Source: Baffinella frigidus (lineage: Eukaryota; Cryptophyceae; Cryptomonadales; Baffinellaceae). From it: DNA of 11,521 bases. Within the stretch, counting starts at the first letter, position 1, and the number at the start of each line of letters is the position of its first letter. Under the pieces are notes generated by a model. The model saw nothing but the letters and a program-made list of their open reading frames with translations. It had not been told where the DNA came from and ran no database searches. The stretch spans positions 32,484 through 44,004 of the forward strand of contig MU647871.1 of the NCBI GenBank assembly GCA_026770585.1, written 5' to 3'. The position numbers and the translations under genes were made by a program. Shown piece by piece: positions 1 to 6,460 of this stretch.

Positions 1-117
1 GGCCAAAGATGGACTCCACTATCGACGCTCCCACAGGTTGCCCCAATCCCCAAACCTCAAACCCTACATGGGGGACCTCGCAGCGACGCTCTTGGTTCAG
101 CTGAACAAAGTGAGTGC

Positions 118-257
118 GCCAGTTTTCTTACGAAGACGAGTGGCTTTACAACGTCCCGAGATGGGCCTATCGAGTGTCCCCCCCCGCCCGTTTTCTTACG
201 AAGAAAACGAAGAAACCTCGACCTTAGAGTGACCTTAGAACGTCCCGAGGCGGGCCT
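118..257 (+). repeat. Diverged direct repeat pair with a small palindrome
   Basis: Two related blocks lie at about 118-171 and 186-257. Both have a GTTTTCTTACGAAGA start and an ACGTCCCGAG(N2)GGGCCT end; the middle of the second copy is expanded. The second copy contains GTTTTCTT, a three-base spacer and AAGAAAAC (190-208), a small perfect hairpin. Positions 1-117 before it show no repeat, RNA or gene that I can recognise. Short open frames across the block differ between the two copies, so coding is unlikely. Confidence 0.55.
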
Positions 258-313
258 ACAGGGGTACCCCCATATGGCACCACCCTACGGTAGGCCTGTT
301 CGCAGGAGCCTAG

Positions 314-428
314 AGGGGTACCTTGCTCATCAGAAACCTCTTCCTCCTAGGACCCTACAGTAGGCCTATGCCCAGGGCCCTAGGATGGTCCTAGGGGGGG
401 GGCAGTTTCTTGTGAGCGAGGTACCCCT
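314..428. mobile_element. 115-bp fold-back element carrying the hairpin core
   Basis: Inverted arms at 314-337 and 405-428 pair over about 24 bp with three mismatches; they start AGGGGTACCT and end in AGAAAC. Inside is a second inverted pair, CCTAGGACC (346-354) and GGTCCTAGG (387-395), and between those a variant of the core hairpin found all over the window (CCCTACAGTAGG, 353-364). A further core-like string sits just outside at 283-296. This looks like a small non-autonomous TIR or fold-back element. No target-site duplication is obvious and no transposase is present. Confidence 0.6.
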
Positions 429-981
429 GTAAACCCTAAACCCTCAACCCCAGGGTATATGACCTGCAGGGGTCTTTCAAGTGGACCCTAAACCCTAAAC
501 CCTAAACCCTAAACCCTAAACCCTAAACCCTTAACTCTAATAACCCCAGGGTATGTATAACCTGCAGGGGTCTTCCAGGTGGGCTTTTCTGCGACTCGCG
601 AAAAATCTATTTGGGAAGCACCCATCTAAACCCCAAACCCTAAACCCTAAACCCTAAACCCTAAACCCATCCACTCGAGAATGCTTGAGGGGCCTATTTA
701 AAACCAAACAGATAAAGTCTTTACTACACCGATGCTCAAATTTGTACTCTAACCCCAGGGTATGTATCACCTGCAGGGGGTTTCCAGGTGGGCCCTTAAC
801 CCTTAACCCTGAACCCTGAACCCTAAACCCTTAACTCTAATAACCCCAGGGTATGCATGACCTGCGGGGGACTTCCAGGTGGGCCCTCAACCCTGAACCC
901 TGAACCCTACACCCTAAACCCTAAACCCCAACTCTAATAACCCCTGGGTATGTAGGACCTGCGGGGGACTTCCAGGTGGGC
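421..981 (-). repeat. Telomere-like heptamers alternating with a ~44-bp core (5 copies)
   Basis: CCCTAAA heptamers (485-530, 626-669) and looser CCCTGAA/CCCTTAA forms (about 790-840, 885-930) alternate with a conserved non-telomeric core. The core starts AACCCC at 446, 542, 751, 842 and 939, with the blocks AACCCCAGGGTATGTAT, ACCTGCAGGGG and CTTCCAGGTGGGC. Core spacing is 96, 209, 91 and 97 bp; the long interval is the one that holds the half TIR element. The G-rich strand is the minus strand. These are interstitial repeats, not a chromosome end, because unique sequence follows on both sides. Confidence 0.85.
671..748 (+). mobile_element. Half of a CCACTCGAG-type MITE (family D)
   Basis: This stretch starts CCACTCGAGAATGC, then AGGGGCCTATTTA-like sequence, then a block ending in ATGCTCAAATTTGTAC. 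It matches the left half of the complete element at 10268-10480 base for base over long runs, and then stops abruptly at a copy of the 44-bp satellite core. The right terminal repeat is missing. It contains TTACTACAC (721-729), the reverse complement of a motif shared by several other elements here. Likely an insertion later truncated by satellite rearrangement. Confidence 0.7.
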
Positions 982-1031
982 GGCTGCGACTCGAGCACCA
1001 CAAACACCACCGCCCCTTCCTGCTTTAGGGT

Positions 1032-1098
<67 letters not shown>

Positions 1099-1517
1099 TG
1101 TTCAGTGCTCCCGGCGCTCCCCACAGTCAAACCGGGCGCACCATACAAATAAAACCGACATCTTAGTGCACGTAAAACCATTTTAGGCGCCATTTTGTAC
1201 CGAGCGTGTGCTTTAAAACTGTTTTTGGCTCGCCTAAAACACGTGTAAGGGGTCTTCCAGGTGGGCGGCTGAGACTCGAGCACCACACACACCACCGCCC
1301 CTTCCTGCTCCCGGCTCAGCCCTCAGTCAAACCGGGCGGTTCCGTTACCTTATCCGTAGGAACCGCCCTATGTCCCTACGGGTTGCCTACCGTAGGGTCC
1401 TAGGTCTTATCGTTCAAGGGTCATTCGAAATCCCTTCGAAGTCCGTTGTGTGGTAAGGAGTCTTTCAGGCTGAGACTCGAGCACCACAAATACCACCGCC
1501 CCTTCCTGCTTTAGGGT

Positions 1518-1555
<38 letters not shown>

Positions 1556-1740
1556 TGGTTGAGGGTTTAGCCCCCGGCGCTCCCCTCAGTCAAACCGGGC
1601 GCACCATAAACCTCAAACCGACATTTTAGAGGCACCATAAAAATAAAACCGACATTTTAGTGCACGTAAAACGATTTTAGGCGACCTTTTGTACCGGGAC
1701 TTGTGCGCTAGATGTGTTTTTCGCTCGCCGTAAAACTCAT
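964..1740 (+). repeat. Three partial copies of a segment with TTGAGGG arrays
   Basis: A block containing ACTCGAGCACCACA and ACCACCGCCCCTTCCTGCT occurs near 988, 1272 and 1474. In copies one and three it leads into a TTGAGGG array (1031-1097 and 1515-1569), then a shared tail with AGTCAAACCGGGCGCACCAT and AAACCGACATTTTAGTGCACG (one base varies). Copy three has an internal duplication of the CCGACATTTTAG part. Copy two lacks the heptamers and ends at a family A element near 1337. The heptamers here are G-rich on the plus strand, opposite to the 421-980 block. No coding signal is seen. Confidence 0.75.
1337..1453 (-). mobile_element. Family A TIR element, one end missing
   Basis: On the minus strand this reads, from 1453 downward: CCACACAACGG terminal repeat, ACTTCGAAGGG, the CCTAGGACCCTACGG hairpin core, then CCTACGGATAAGGTAACGG. 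It therefore matches the complete copy at 2929-3090 in order and orientation, but the last ~35 bp and the second terminal repeat are missing; it runs directly into copy two of the 964-1740 segment. The core is CCCTACGG, eight bases, CCGTAGGG at about 1374-1397. Confidence 0.75.
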
Positions 1741-1741
1741 G

Positions 1742-1880
1742 CCACTTAGCAGCGACCGACGACCTTTTCACCTTGAATTCAAGGTGAAATTCCGGTTAGG
1801 TTCCAGGGCAATGGATAAGATTCTAGTGCAAATCGTTTAGATGGACTGTATCCGTGCAGCCCCCGGTTGCTGCTAAGTGC
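1742..1880. mobile_element. 139-bp TIR element with a perfect internal palindrome
   Basis: Terminal inverted repeats of 17 bp, CCACTTAGCAGCGACCG at 1742-1758 and its near-complement at 1864-1880 (two mismatches), enclose a perfect 24-bp palindrome at 1766-1789 (TTTCACCTT on each side of GAATTC). The rest of the interior is unique in this window. No ORF of use and no clear target-site duplication. The end touches or overlaps the next TIR element by one base, so one may have inserted at the end of the other. Confidence 0.55.
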
Positions 1881-2018
1881 ACTGCCAGGGCGATGTTTTG
1901 TATTAGTCAACTCACCTGCGAATGTGTAGTAAAGAAGTACCCATTACGGGTACCTCGTTTCTAAGTTGACAGATTTTGTGGGTGAATGGACTTTTACAAA
2001 ATATCCGGCCTGGCAGTG
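1880..2018. mobile_element. Second 139-bp TIR element, CACTGCCAGG ends
   Basis: Inverted arms start CACTGCCAGG at 1880 and are matched by CCTGGCAGTG ending at 2018. Similarity continues inward for about 37 bp with mismatches (TTTTGTA, AGTC and TCACC blocks on both sides). Inside are GTACCC/GGGTAC arms around a five-base spacer (1937-1953), the motif GTGTAGTAA (1924-1932) and TAAGTTGACA (1962-1971). The CACTG start resembles the CACTA-type (CMC) transposon ends known in plants, but a three-base target duplication is not visible, so I do not assign a superfamily. Confidence 0.55.
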
Positions 2019-2044
2019 AAGTGGTAGATCGGCTTTGATCTGGC

Positions 2045-2550
2045 GAGATTGCTCTTTCGGGGGGGGCACCTTGATGGTGTCTGGGAACGACAGCTGGGAA
2101 CGACAGTTGATGGTCAAATCACAAGACCGGTTGATGGTCAAACTACAAGACCGCTGAGCACCAGCAGGCTCCCCTCCAACACCGGAGCCGTTGACCCAAA
2201 ACCCAACGTACACCTGAAACCCTACCCCGGAAACCCCAAACCCTCGAACCCTCGAACCCTCGAACCCCAAACACCAACCCCCCCTCAAGCACCTGGAGCG
2301 TGGCTGGGAAGGGCTCACTGATGGTTGGTTGATGGTCAAACCCGGGGTCAAACGGAAGGGCTCGCTGAGCACCAGGAGACCCCCGATCCCCAAGGCTGAT
2401 GGTCAAACCACAATTCTTGAACCCGGTTTTGACCATCAACCAACCCTAGGTTTGACCATCAACCAACCCTGGACATCGAACCCCCCTGAGCACCTGGAGC
2501 GTGCCTGGGAAGGGCTCGCTCAAAACCAGGAGGCTCCCTTCCAACACCTG
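2045..2550. repeat. Shuffled repeat block around the dyad TTGATGGTCAAA
   Basis: TTGATGGTCAAA lies at 2107-2118, 2131-2142 and 2329-2340; the reverse complement TTTGACCATCAA lies at about 2428-2439 and 2450-2461. The outer copies extend to GGTTGGTTGATGGTCAAA and its complement, making an inverted arrangement across 2323-2467. A second module containing GAGCACC, TGGAGCG and TGGGAAGGGCTC recurs near 2155, 2290, 2368 and 2490. CCCTCGAA and CCCCAAA heptamer variants occupy 2215-2275. Open frames on both strands reach 149 and 98 codons but consist only of these repeats, so I treat them as spurious. Confidence 0.7.
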
Positions 2551-2558
2551 CCACGCCC

Positions 2559-2811
2559 CATCAGGTTCAAAACATTAGTTTCAGAAGCCTTCAGATCTGG
2601 ACGGCTTTCGAACCGTTTCGAACGCCTTGAGCCACACAGCGGTCTTCGAAGGGGTTTTGAATAACCCCTGAGCGATCAGACCTACGACCCTACGGTAGGC
2701 AACCCGTAGGGACATAGGGGCCACATCAGTTCCGAAACATCAGGTTCAAAACATTAGTTTCAGAAGCCTTCAGCTCTGGATGGCTTTCGAACCGTTTCGA
2801 AAGCCTTTAGC
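2559..2811 (+). repeat. ~72-bp direct repeat, copies 179 bp apart
   Basis: Copies at 2559-2631 and 2738-2810 share CATCAGGTTCAAAACATTAG, CAGAAGCCTTCAG and GGCTTTCGAACCGTTTCGAA with only a few substitutions. The first copy is cut at 2632 by the terminal repeat of a family A element. The second continues uninterrupted and so may show the sequence before insertion. From 2812 to 2928 I recognise nothing. Confidence 0.75.
2633..2722 (+). mobile_element. Family A TIR element, 3' end missing
   Basis: Starts CCACACAGCGG at 2633 and follows the family order: CTTCGAAGGGGTTTTGAATA, a GGGGTT/AACCCC mini-hairpin, GCGATCAGACCTACG, then the core CCCTACGG, eight bases, CCGTAGGG (about 2689-2712) and ACATAGGGG. 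It then stops; the CCTACGGATAAGGTAACGG block and the right terminal repeat are missing. It interrupts the first copy of the 2559 repeat. Confidence 0.75.
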
Positions 2812-2928
2812 GCTGGATGCCTTCCTCGCCCCACGTGTAGACAGTTTCGATGGGCAATTTTTAAAAATATGTATCTCAACGTCATTTTGACTTCGTGAAT
2901 TGTGAACCATGTGCCCCAAAACACCTAA

Positions 2929-3090
2929 CCACACAGCGGACTTCGAAGGGGTTTTGAATAACCCCTAAGCGATCAGACCTACGACCCTACGGTAGGCAAT
3001 CCGTAGGGACATAGGGGGGGTTCCTACGGATAAGGTAACGGAAACTCAGCCCAAAATGAGCCGAATATCCCCTGGTAGCCCGCTGTGTGG
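2929..3090 (+). mobile_element. Complete family A TIR element (162 bp)
   Basis: Perfect terminal repeats CCACACAGCGG (2929-2939) and CCGCTGTGTGG (3080-3090). In order inside: CTTCGAAGGGGTTTTGAATA with a GGGGTT/AACCCC hairpin; GCGATCAGACCTACG; the core CCCTACGG, eight bases (here with AATCCG in place of AACCCG), CGTAGGG at about 2987-3010; ACATAGGGGG; CCTACGGATAAGGTAACGG; then TAGCCCGCTGTGTGG. Non-autonomous and too small to code. No target-site duplication is evident. Related copies: 1337, 2633, 4411, 4714, 6283 and 8733. Confidence 0.85.
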
Positions 3091-3112
3091 TTGGAGTGAA
3101 ATAGAGCTCTAT

Positions 3113-3190
3113 TTGGTCTCGGGAGTTTGGTGTGACACACCACACGACACATCTCGGAGAGCTTATGTCACACCAACCTCCCGAGACCAA
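3113..3190. repeat. 25-bp-arm hairpin with 28-nt loop
   Basis: TTGGTCTCGGGAG plus TTGGTGTGACA-type sequence at 3113-3137 pairs with 3166-3190, with one mismatch over 25 bp. The loop (3138-3165) contains most of ATCTCGGAGAGCTTAT (3151-3166), which recurs exactly at 3734-3749 beside the 102-bp satellite. It could be a fold-back element or the template of a hairpin RNA. No promoter is recognised. Confidence 0.65.
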
Positions 3191-3241
3191 CAGCGTGTAG
3201 CTCTCTCTCTCTCCTATGAGAGAGAGAGAGCTACAAGCTGT
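3190..3241. repeat. CT/AG microsatellite hairpin, 17-bp perfect stem, followed by T4
   Basis: Perfect arms of 17 bp (GTAGCTCTCTCTCTCTC at 3197-3213 and its complement at 3218-3234) surround a four-base CTAT loop. Outside, ACAGC (3190-3194) pairs with GCTGT (3237-3241) after a two-by-two internal loop. TTTT follows at 3241-3244. The stem is a CT tract facing an AG tract, more regular than the surrounding elements. It directly abuts the 3113-3190 hairpin. A small RNA ending at the T run is possible, but nothing upstream supports a promoter. Confidence 0.6.
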
Positions 3242-3301
3242 TTTAAACCCCCTGATTTCACACCTGCTAAAACACTATTAGCGCTTATTAGTACCGGCTC
3301 G

Positions 3302-3539
3302 AGACACGCTCCGGACACCCCATAAAAGCCGCTAGTGGTTGCTCGTGGTTATTCCCCACCTCTTCCATTGCACGACACGAACATGATGGAGCTCCCCGCG
3401 TCCCTCCCCGATGTCTTCTACACCTCCTTCTGCCCTGAGGTTTCCTCGGCCGCGTCCGCGAGTGACCACACGAAGCAAGTCTCGCAAAGTTCAGACACGC
3501 TCCGGACACCCCATAAAAGCCGCTAGTGGTTGCTCGTGG
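3302..3539 (+). repeat. Exact 47-bp direct repeat flanking a 144-bp insert
   Basis: Positions 3302-3348 and 3493-3539 are identical over 47 bases (start AGACACGCTCCGG, end GCTCGTGG). The 144 bp between is pyrimidine-rich and open in a plus frame (3335-3526, 63 codons) and a minus frame (3288-3509, 73 codons), neither recognisable. A perfect repeat amid diverged ones suggests a recent duplication or a very short LTR-like structure. There is no primer-binding site, TG..CA end or polypurine tract to support an LTR element. Confidence 0.75.
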
Positions 3540-3558
3540 GAGAGAGCTACACCACCAC

Positions 3559-3721
3559 CAGGTTTGAGGGTTTAGGATTCAGGGTTTCGGGCTTAGGGTT
3601 TAGGCTTAGGGCTCAGGGTTTCGGGATTAGGGTGTAGGGTTAGGTTTCAGGGTTTCGGGATGAGGGTTCAGGTTCAGGGTTCAGGGTTGAGGTTTTAGGG
3701 TCTAGGGTTCAGGGTGCAGGA
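3559..3721 (+). repeat. Degenerate TTTAGGG-type array (G-rich on plus strand)
   Basis: About 160 bp of irregular TTTAGGG, TTCAGGG, TTTCGGG, TTGAGG and TTAGGG units with insertions. It is far less uniform than the arrays at 485-530 or 8250-8330, as expected of old interstitial telomeric sequence. Its orientation is opposite to most other heptamer arrays in the window. Confidence 0.85.
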
Positions 3722-3726
3722 TTGAC

Positions 3727-3867
3727 CGTTGAGATCTCGGAGAGCTTATCCGGGCTGATCCCGGACTATTCTCAAGTTGACATTCTGGAAATCCGTCAAC
3801 TTAGGGAGAGAGGTGGGACCATCGAGATCTCGCCGAGCTTATCCGGGGCGATTCCGAGCGCTGCGGC
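3727..3867 (+). repeat. Diverged flank of the 102-bp satellite
   Basis: GAGATCTCG followed by GAGCTTATCCGGG occurs near 3731 and again near 3824 (93 bp apart), and TTGACA (about 3777-3782) and GTCAACTTA (3795-3803) sit between them. The second copy leads into GATTCCGAGCG, which recurs in the divergent copy near 4578. The array probably began here with degenerate units before the regular 102-bp ones. Confidence 0.6.
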
Positions 3868-4173
3868 GATGGCTGCCGTGCTCTCCCGCACTGGCCTCTG
3901 CACGTTTTCGCCCCAAAGTTGACAGATTTGTACCACACCGCCCGCGTGTCAACTTAAGAAGAGTCCGGCGATGGCTGATGTGCTCTCCCGCACTGGCTTC
4001 TGCACGTGTGCGCTCCAAAGTTGACAGATTTGTACCACACCGCCCGCGTGTCAACTTAAGAAGAGTCCGGCGATGGCTGATGTGCTCTCCCACACTGGCT
4101 TCTGCACATGTGCGCTCCAAAGTTGACGGGTTTGTACCGCAGACCTAGCATGTCAACTTAAGAAGAGTCCGTC
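3868..4173 (+). repeat. 102-bp tandem satellite, three units
   Basis: Units start GATGGCTG at 3868, 3970 and 4072, exactly 102 bp apart. Each has GTGCTCTCCC, CTGGC, TCTGCACGT, then AAGTTGACA and, 22 bases later in the first two units, TGTCAACTT, a 9-bp inverted pair. The third unit has drifted (GTTGACGG in place of GTTGACAG). Since 102 is divisible by three, frames stay open on both strands across the array (123 codons plus, 93 codons minus). That follows from the period and is not evidence for a protein. The stretch 4174-4410 holds a partial unit to about 4207 and a near-palindrome GGTGATCG/CGATCACC at 4323-4341, otherwise nothing. Confidence 0.85.
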
Positions 4174-4410
4174 AAGGGCGGTGCTCTCCCGCGCCGGTTT
4201 CTGCACGGGAGAAAGGAGCCAACTTGAGGATAAACGTGGTTGGTATGATACACCCACTGTTCTGTACGCAGTCGTTCCCTGTACTCGGAGATGTCTCTCA
4301 TGTTGAGGCCTTGAGGGAGATCGGTGATCGGATCGATCACCCTTGTCGGATGCAGTCGCTGCGAACAGAGAGTTGGCAGATAAGGGGTTCACAACGATAG
4401 TCAAGCCGAG

Positions 4411-4555
4411 CCACACAGCGGACTACCAAGGCATTTTGAATAACCCCTAAGCTATAAGACCTAGGACCCTACGGTAGGCAACCCGTAGGGGCATAGGGGG
4501 GTTCCTACGGATAAGGTAACGGTGCCCGAAAATCCCTTCGTAGCCCGCTGTGTGG
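4411..4555 (+). mobile_element. Complete family A TIR element (145 bp)
   Basis: Terminal repeats CCACACAGCGG (4411-4421) and CCGCTGTGTGG (4545-4555) are perfect, and pairing continues inward (CTAC, AAGG and ATTTT on both arms) to about 27 bp. Inside are the CCTAGGACCCTACGG core (about 4464-4492), GCATAGGGG and CCTACGGATAAGGTAACGG. It sits between the regular 102-bp satellite and its divergent copy. Confidence 0.85.
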
Positions 4556-4710
4556 CATGTCAACTTGCGATTAGTGATTCCGAGCGGCGAGCATGGCTGC
4601 CGTGCTCTCCCGCACGACCGTGTTCTGCACGTGTTCGCTCCAAAGGTGACGGGTTTGTCCCACGACGCCAGCGTGTCAACTGTCCCTTTTGTAGCATCAT
4701 GTGACAGTGC
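4556..4710 (+). repeat. Divergent copy of the 102-bp satellite unit
   Basis: Contains TGTCAACTT (4558-4566), GATTCCGAGCGGCGAGCATG, GCTGCCGTGCTCTCCCGCAC, TTCTGCACGTGTTCGCTCCA, GGTGACGGGTTTGT and GTGTCAACT, matching the 3868-4173 units in order with substitutions. It lies between two family A elements. That fits a satellite array interrupted by insertions, or carriage of the unit between paired elements. Confidence 0.7.
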
Positions 4711-4713
4711 CAC

Positions 4714-4875
4714 CCACACGGCGGCCTTCGAAGGGGTTTAGAATACCCCCTGAGCGATAAGACCTAGGACCCTACGGTAGGCAACTCTGAGGGGCACAGG
4801 GGGGTTTCCTACGGAAAAGGTAACGGAAACTCGGGCTCTCGGCGCCCGTGCATCCCTTCGTAGCCCTCTATGTGG
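4714..4875 (+). mobile_element. Diverged family A TIR element
   Basis: Left end CCACACGGCGG (4714) and right end CCCTCTATGTGG (to 4875) are degraded versions of the family ends. CTTCGAAGGGG, GCGATAAGACCTAGG, the core (CCCTACGG but with the second arm changed to CTCTGAGGGG), a degraded CCTACGGAAAAGGTAACGG and ATCCCTTCGTAGCCC all follow in order. The hairpin core has lost one arm here, so it is probably an older copy. Confidence 0.75.
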
Positions 4876-5822
4876 AGGGGGAAACGTGGGTGAACATACT
4901 TACTTCTCAAGCTTCTCAACGCCGGGTCAGCTACCTGACCAGTTGCCTTCTCCTGTGGTCAGGGGCAGCGTGAATGGCGTGACTAGCTTGCCCCCCACCG
5001 CAGTGGTGCGGCGGACGGTGAATGCGCCGAGGGCATCAGCGGTGTCGTGAGTGGGGAACCTCGGCATGCCCGGGGCACCTATTTTCCAGGAAAACAGGAA
5101 AATGCGGCGGGCTGTTGCGGATGATGGGGCGGGACGGGGGCAAGCAGCAGGAGGCAGACGGGCGGCACCGTGGCGTCGATCGCGAGCGCGACCGTGTCCG
5201 ACGCGGGGCGCCCCGCGGGCCTGAAGAGAACCGAAATCATACCACCTGTCCACGGGCAAACGAGTTTTGCAAAATTCGTCGGGGTTCCCCGCCGAGAAGA
5301 CGATCAAATCGAAGCTGGACATTTCGCCCTTTTCTTCCGCAGAAGGTTCGAATTTGAGGGTCTGGCAGGGAAAATGACTGACACTCCAGACTCGATTTGA
5401 TTAGTGAGTTTCCTCAGGTTATGAGGTTCAGGAGGAGGAGGCGGGCAAAACGGGGTTGGTTGATGCTTCCCCCTGTCCCTGTCCCTGTGCCGTCGGCAGA
5501 CATGGCTGGGCAGAAAGCGAAGGTTCTCCTGCACTCTCGGAGCCATCAAAAGCAGGCAGCTGCGGTGCAGAAACGGAAATCCCCTCCGCCGTCGAATCTC
5601 ACTTCACCGCCGTCGATTCCCAGCATCGGGCGCTGGAAAGGCGTGCTGCGGAGCGTCTCTGGAGCTGTCGTGACGGTGCGGATCGAAGCCGCCCCCCATG
5701 CGCTGCCGCAGCGCCCTCGTCCTGCCTGAGGAACCCCGCATGCTGTTTCTCCTCAGCTTTCCAAACTTTGGAACGTGAAGCTTGCTTGGCTACTGTTCGC
5801 TGAATCGATTGGCGCGGGGACA
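4876..5822. other. Repeat-poor, GC-rich island; no gene confirmed
   Basis: The only stretch close to 1 kb without telomeric heptamers or recognisable TIR elements. Open frames include 4927-5322 on the minus strand (131 codons), 5022-5357 plus (111) and 5397-5729 plus (110). I recognise no domain in any. The minus frame has a mixed, protein-like composition at its ends but an Arg/Ala/Pro-rich, low-complexity middle; the plus frames are Arg- and Pro-rich as expected of shadow frames in GC-rich DNA. A minor palindrome GGTCAG/CTGACC lies at 4924-4939. A spliced exon cannot be ruled out, but no pattern of splice sites stands out. Treat as unassigned. Confidence 0.4.
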
Positions 5823-6027
5823 CCACCAGCAACCCGTAGCAGCGTGTACCGGGTACTCGCAAGGATTCGGGTATTTTATTGGGAAAGCAATCTTTCCTAT
5901 GACCCTACAGTAGGAAACCCTAGGGACCTCGAATTGCTGACGGGAGATACCGAAGAGATTTCTTCGGTTTAGCTGAAAATTACTACAGTACCCGATCCGG
6001 ATATAAGCTGCAGCGGGTTGCTGGTGG
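5823..6027. mobile_element. 205-bp TIR element with a variant hairpin core
   Basis: Ends CCACCAGCAACCCG (5823-5836) and CGGGTTGCTGGTGG (6014-6027) are perfect complements, and pairing continues (GCAGC, GGGTAC) inward. The interior carries a core variant, GACCCTACAGTAGG then CCCTAGGGACCT (about 5900-5929). The ends differ from family A except for the terminal CCAC/GTGG. It has no coding capacity of note. Target duplication not seen. Confidence 0.65.
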
Positions 6028-6091
6028 GCAGGCGTTGGCCCATGTGGTGATAGGCAGTCAAGTTGATCACTTTCAATTAGGTTTGAGTGCA

Positions 6092-6241
6092 ATGATCCAC
6101 ACTGGAGGGAACTCTGAAGCAAATTGGACCTTTTCTTGGGTAGATTTCCGAGGGAATGTACTGGAATCGCAATACATTCCCTGGAAAATCCACTCAACAA
6201 GGGATCCAATTTGCTTCAGAGTTCCCTCCACCGTGGATGAT
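6092..6241. repeat. Long hairpin, 69-bp arms, 12-nt loop
   Basis: Positions 6092-6160 are the inverted complement of 6173-6241 with about 11 mismatches over 69 bp and no gaps needed. The best-matched part is a 23-bp perfect run (starts AGGGAACTCTGAAGC, ends AAATTGGA), and GGGAATGTA closes the stem near the loop. A (GAT)n microsatellite begins at the outer end of the right arm. This is either a fold-back element or a precursor-type hairpin RNA locus. It carries none of the motifs shared by the TIR elements. Confidence 0.7.
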
Positions 6242-6282
6242 GATGATGATGGGGACAGTTATCCGGCACGTTTGGCCAAGTT

Positions 6283-6352
6283 CCACACCGTTGGCTACGA
6301 AGGAATTTTTGGCCCGACTCGGGCCACCTTTCCGATGTAGGCTGCTGTGTGG
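6283..6352. mobile_element. 70-bp miniature TIR element, family A-like ends
   Basis: Left CCACACCGTTGGCTACGAAGG (one run interrupted relative to family A) and right GGCTGCTGTGTGG (to 6352) are degenerate complements. The centre is a GGCCCGACTCGGGCC-type hairpin, like the CGGCCC/GGGCCG hairpin beside the terminal repeat of the 8733 copy. It appears to consist of family A end sequences with the core region deleted. Confidence 0.55.
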
Positions 6353-6460
6353 ACTGGCGAAAGGGTTCGCACTTTGTACGGGACTCGTTTCGATCGGGAA
6401 TCGTTTTGATGGACCAGTTCCTCAAGGCACTGGTGGCTGCTAAAATCATAGGGAAATGAC

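Noticed and set aside
421-980. CRISPR-like repeat-spacer pattern
   Set aside because: The 'spacers' are telomeric heptamers, not unique sequences, and the context is eukaryotic with no cas genes.
1880-2018. CACTA (CMC) superfamily assignment from the CACTG start
   Set aside because: A three-base target duplication is not visible and the resemblance rests on five bases.
1944-2439. Overlapping 149- and 98-codon minus frames
   Set aside because: They consist of the TTGATGGTCAAA and CCCTCGAA repeats read in two frames; plus-strand frames are open over the same stretch. No domain recognised.
3302-3539. Mini LTR retrotransposon (47-bp direct repeats)
   Set aside because: No TG/CA ends, primer-binding site, polypurine tract or internal domain; the insert is only 144 bp.
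3777-4148. 34-residue repeat protein (compared with TAL-effector or PPR periodicity)
   Set aside because: The 102-bp satellite period is divisible by three, so all frames repeat at 34 codons. The residues show no TAL or PPR pattern, and the opposite strand is open as well.
5340-5360. tRNA B box (GGTTCGAATTT)
   Set aside because: No matching A box, acceptor stem or anticodon arm could be placed upstream.
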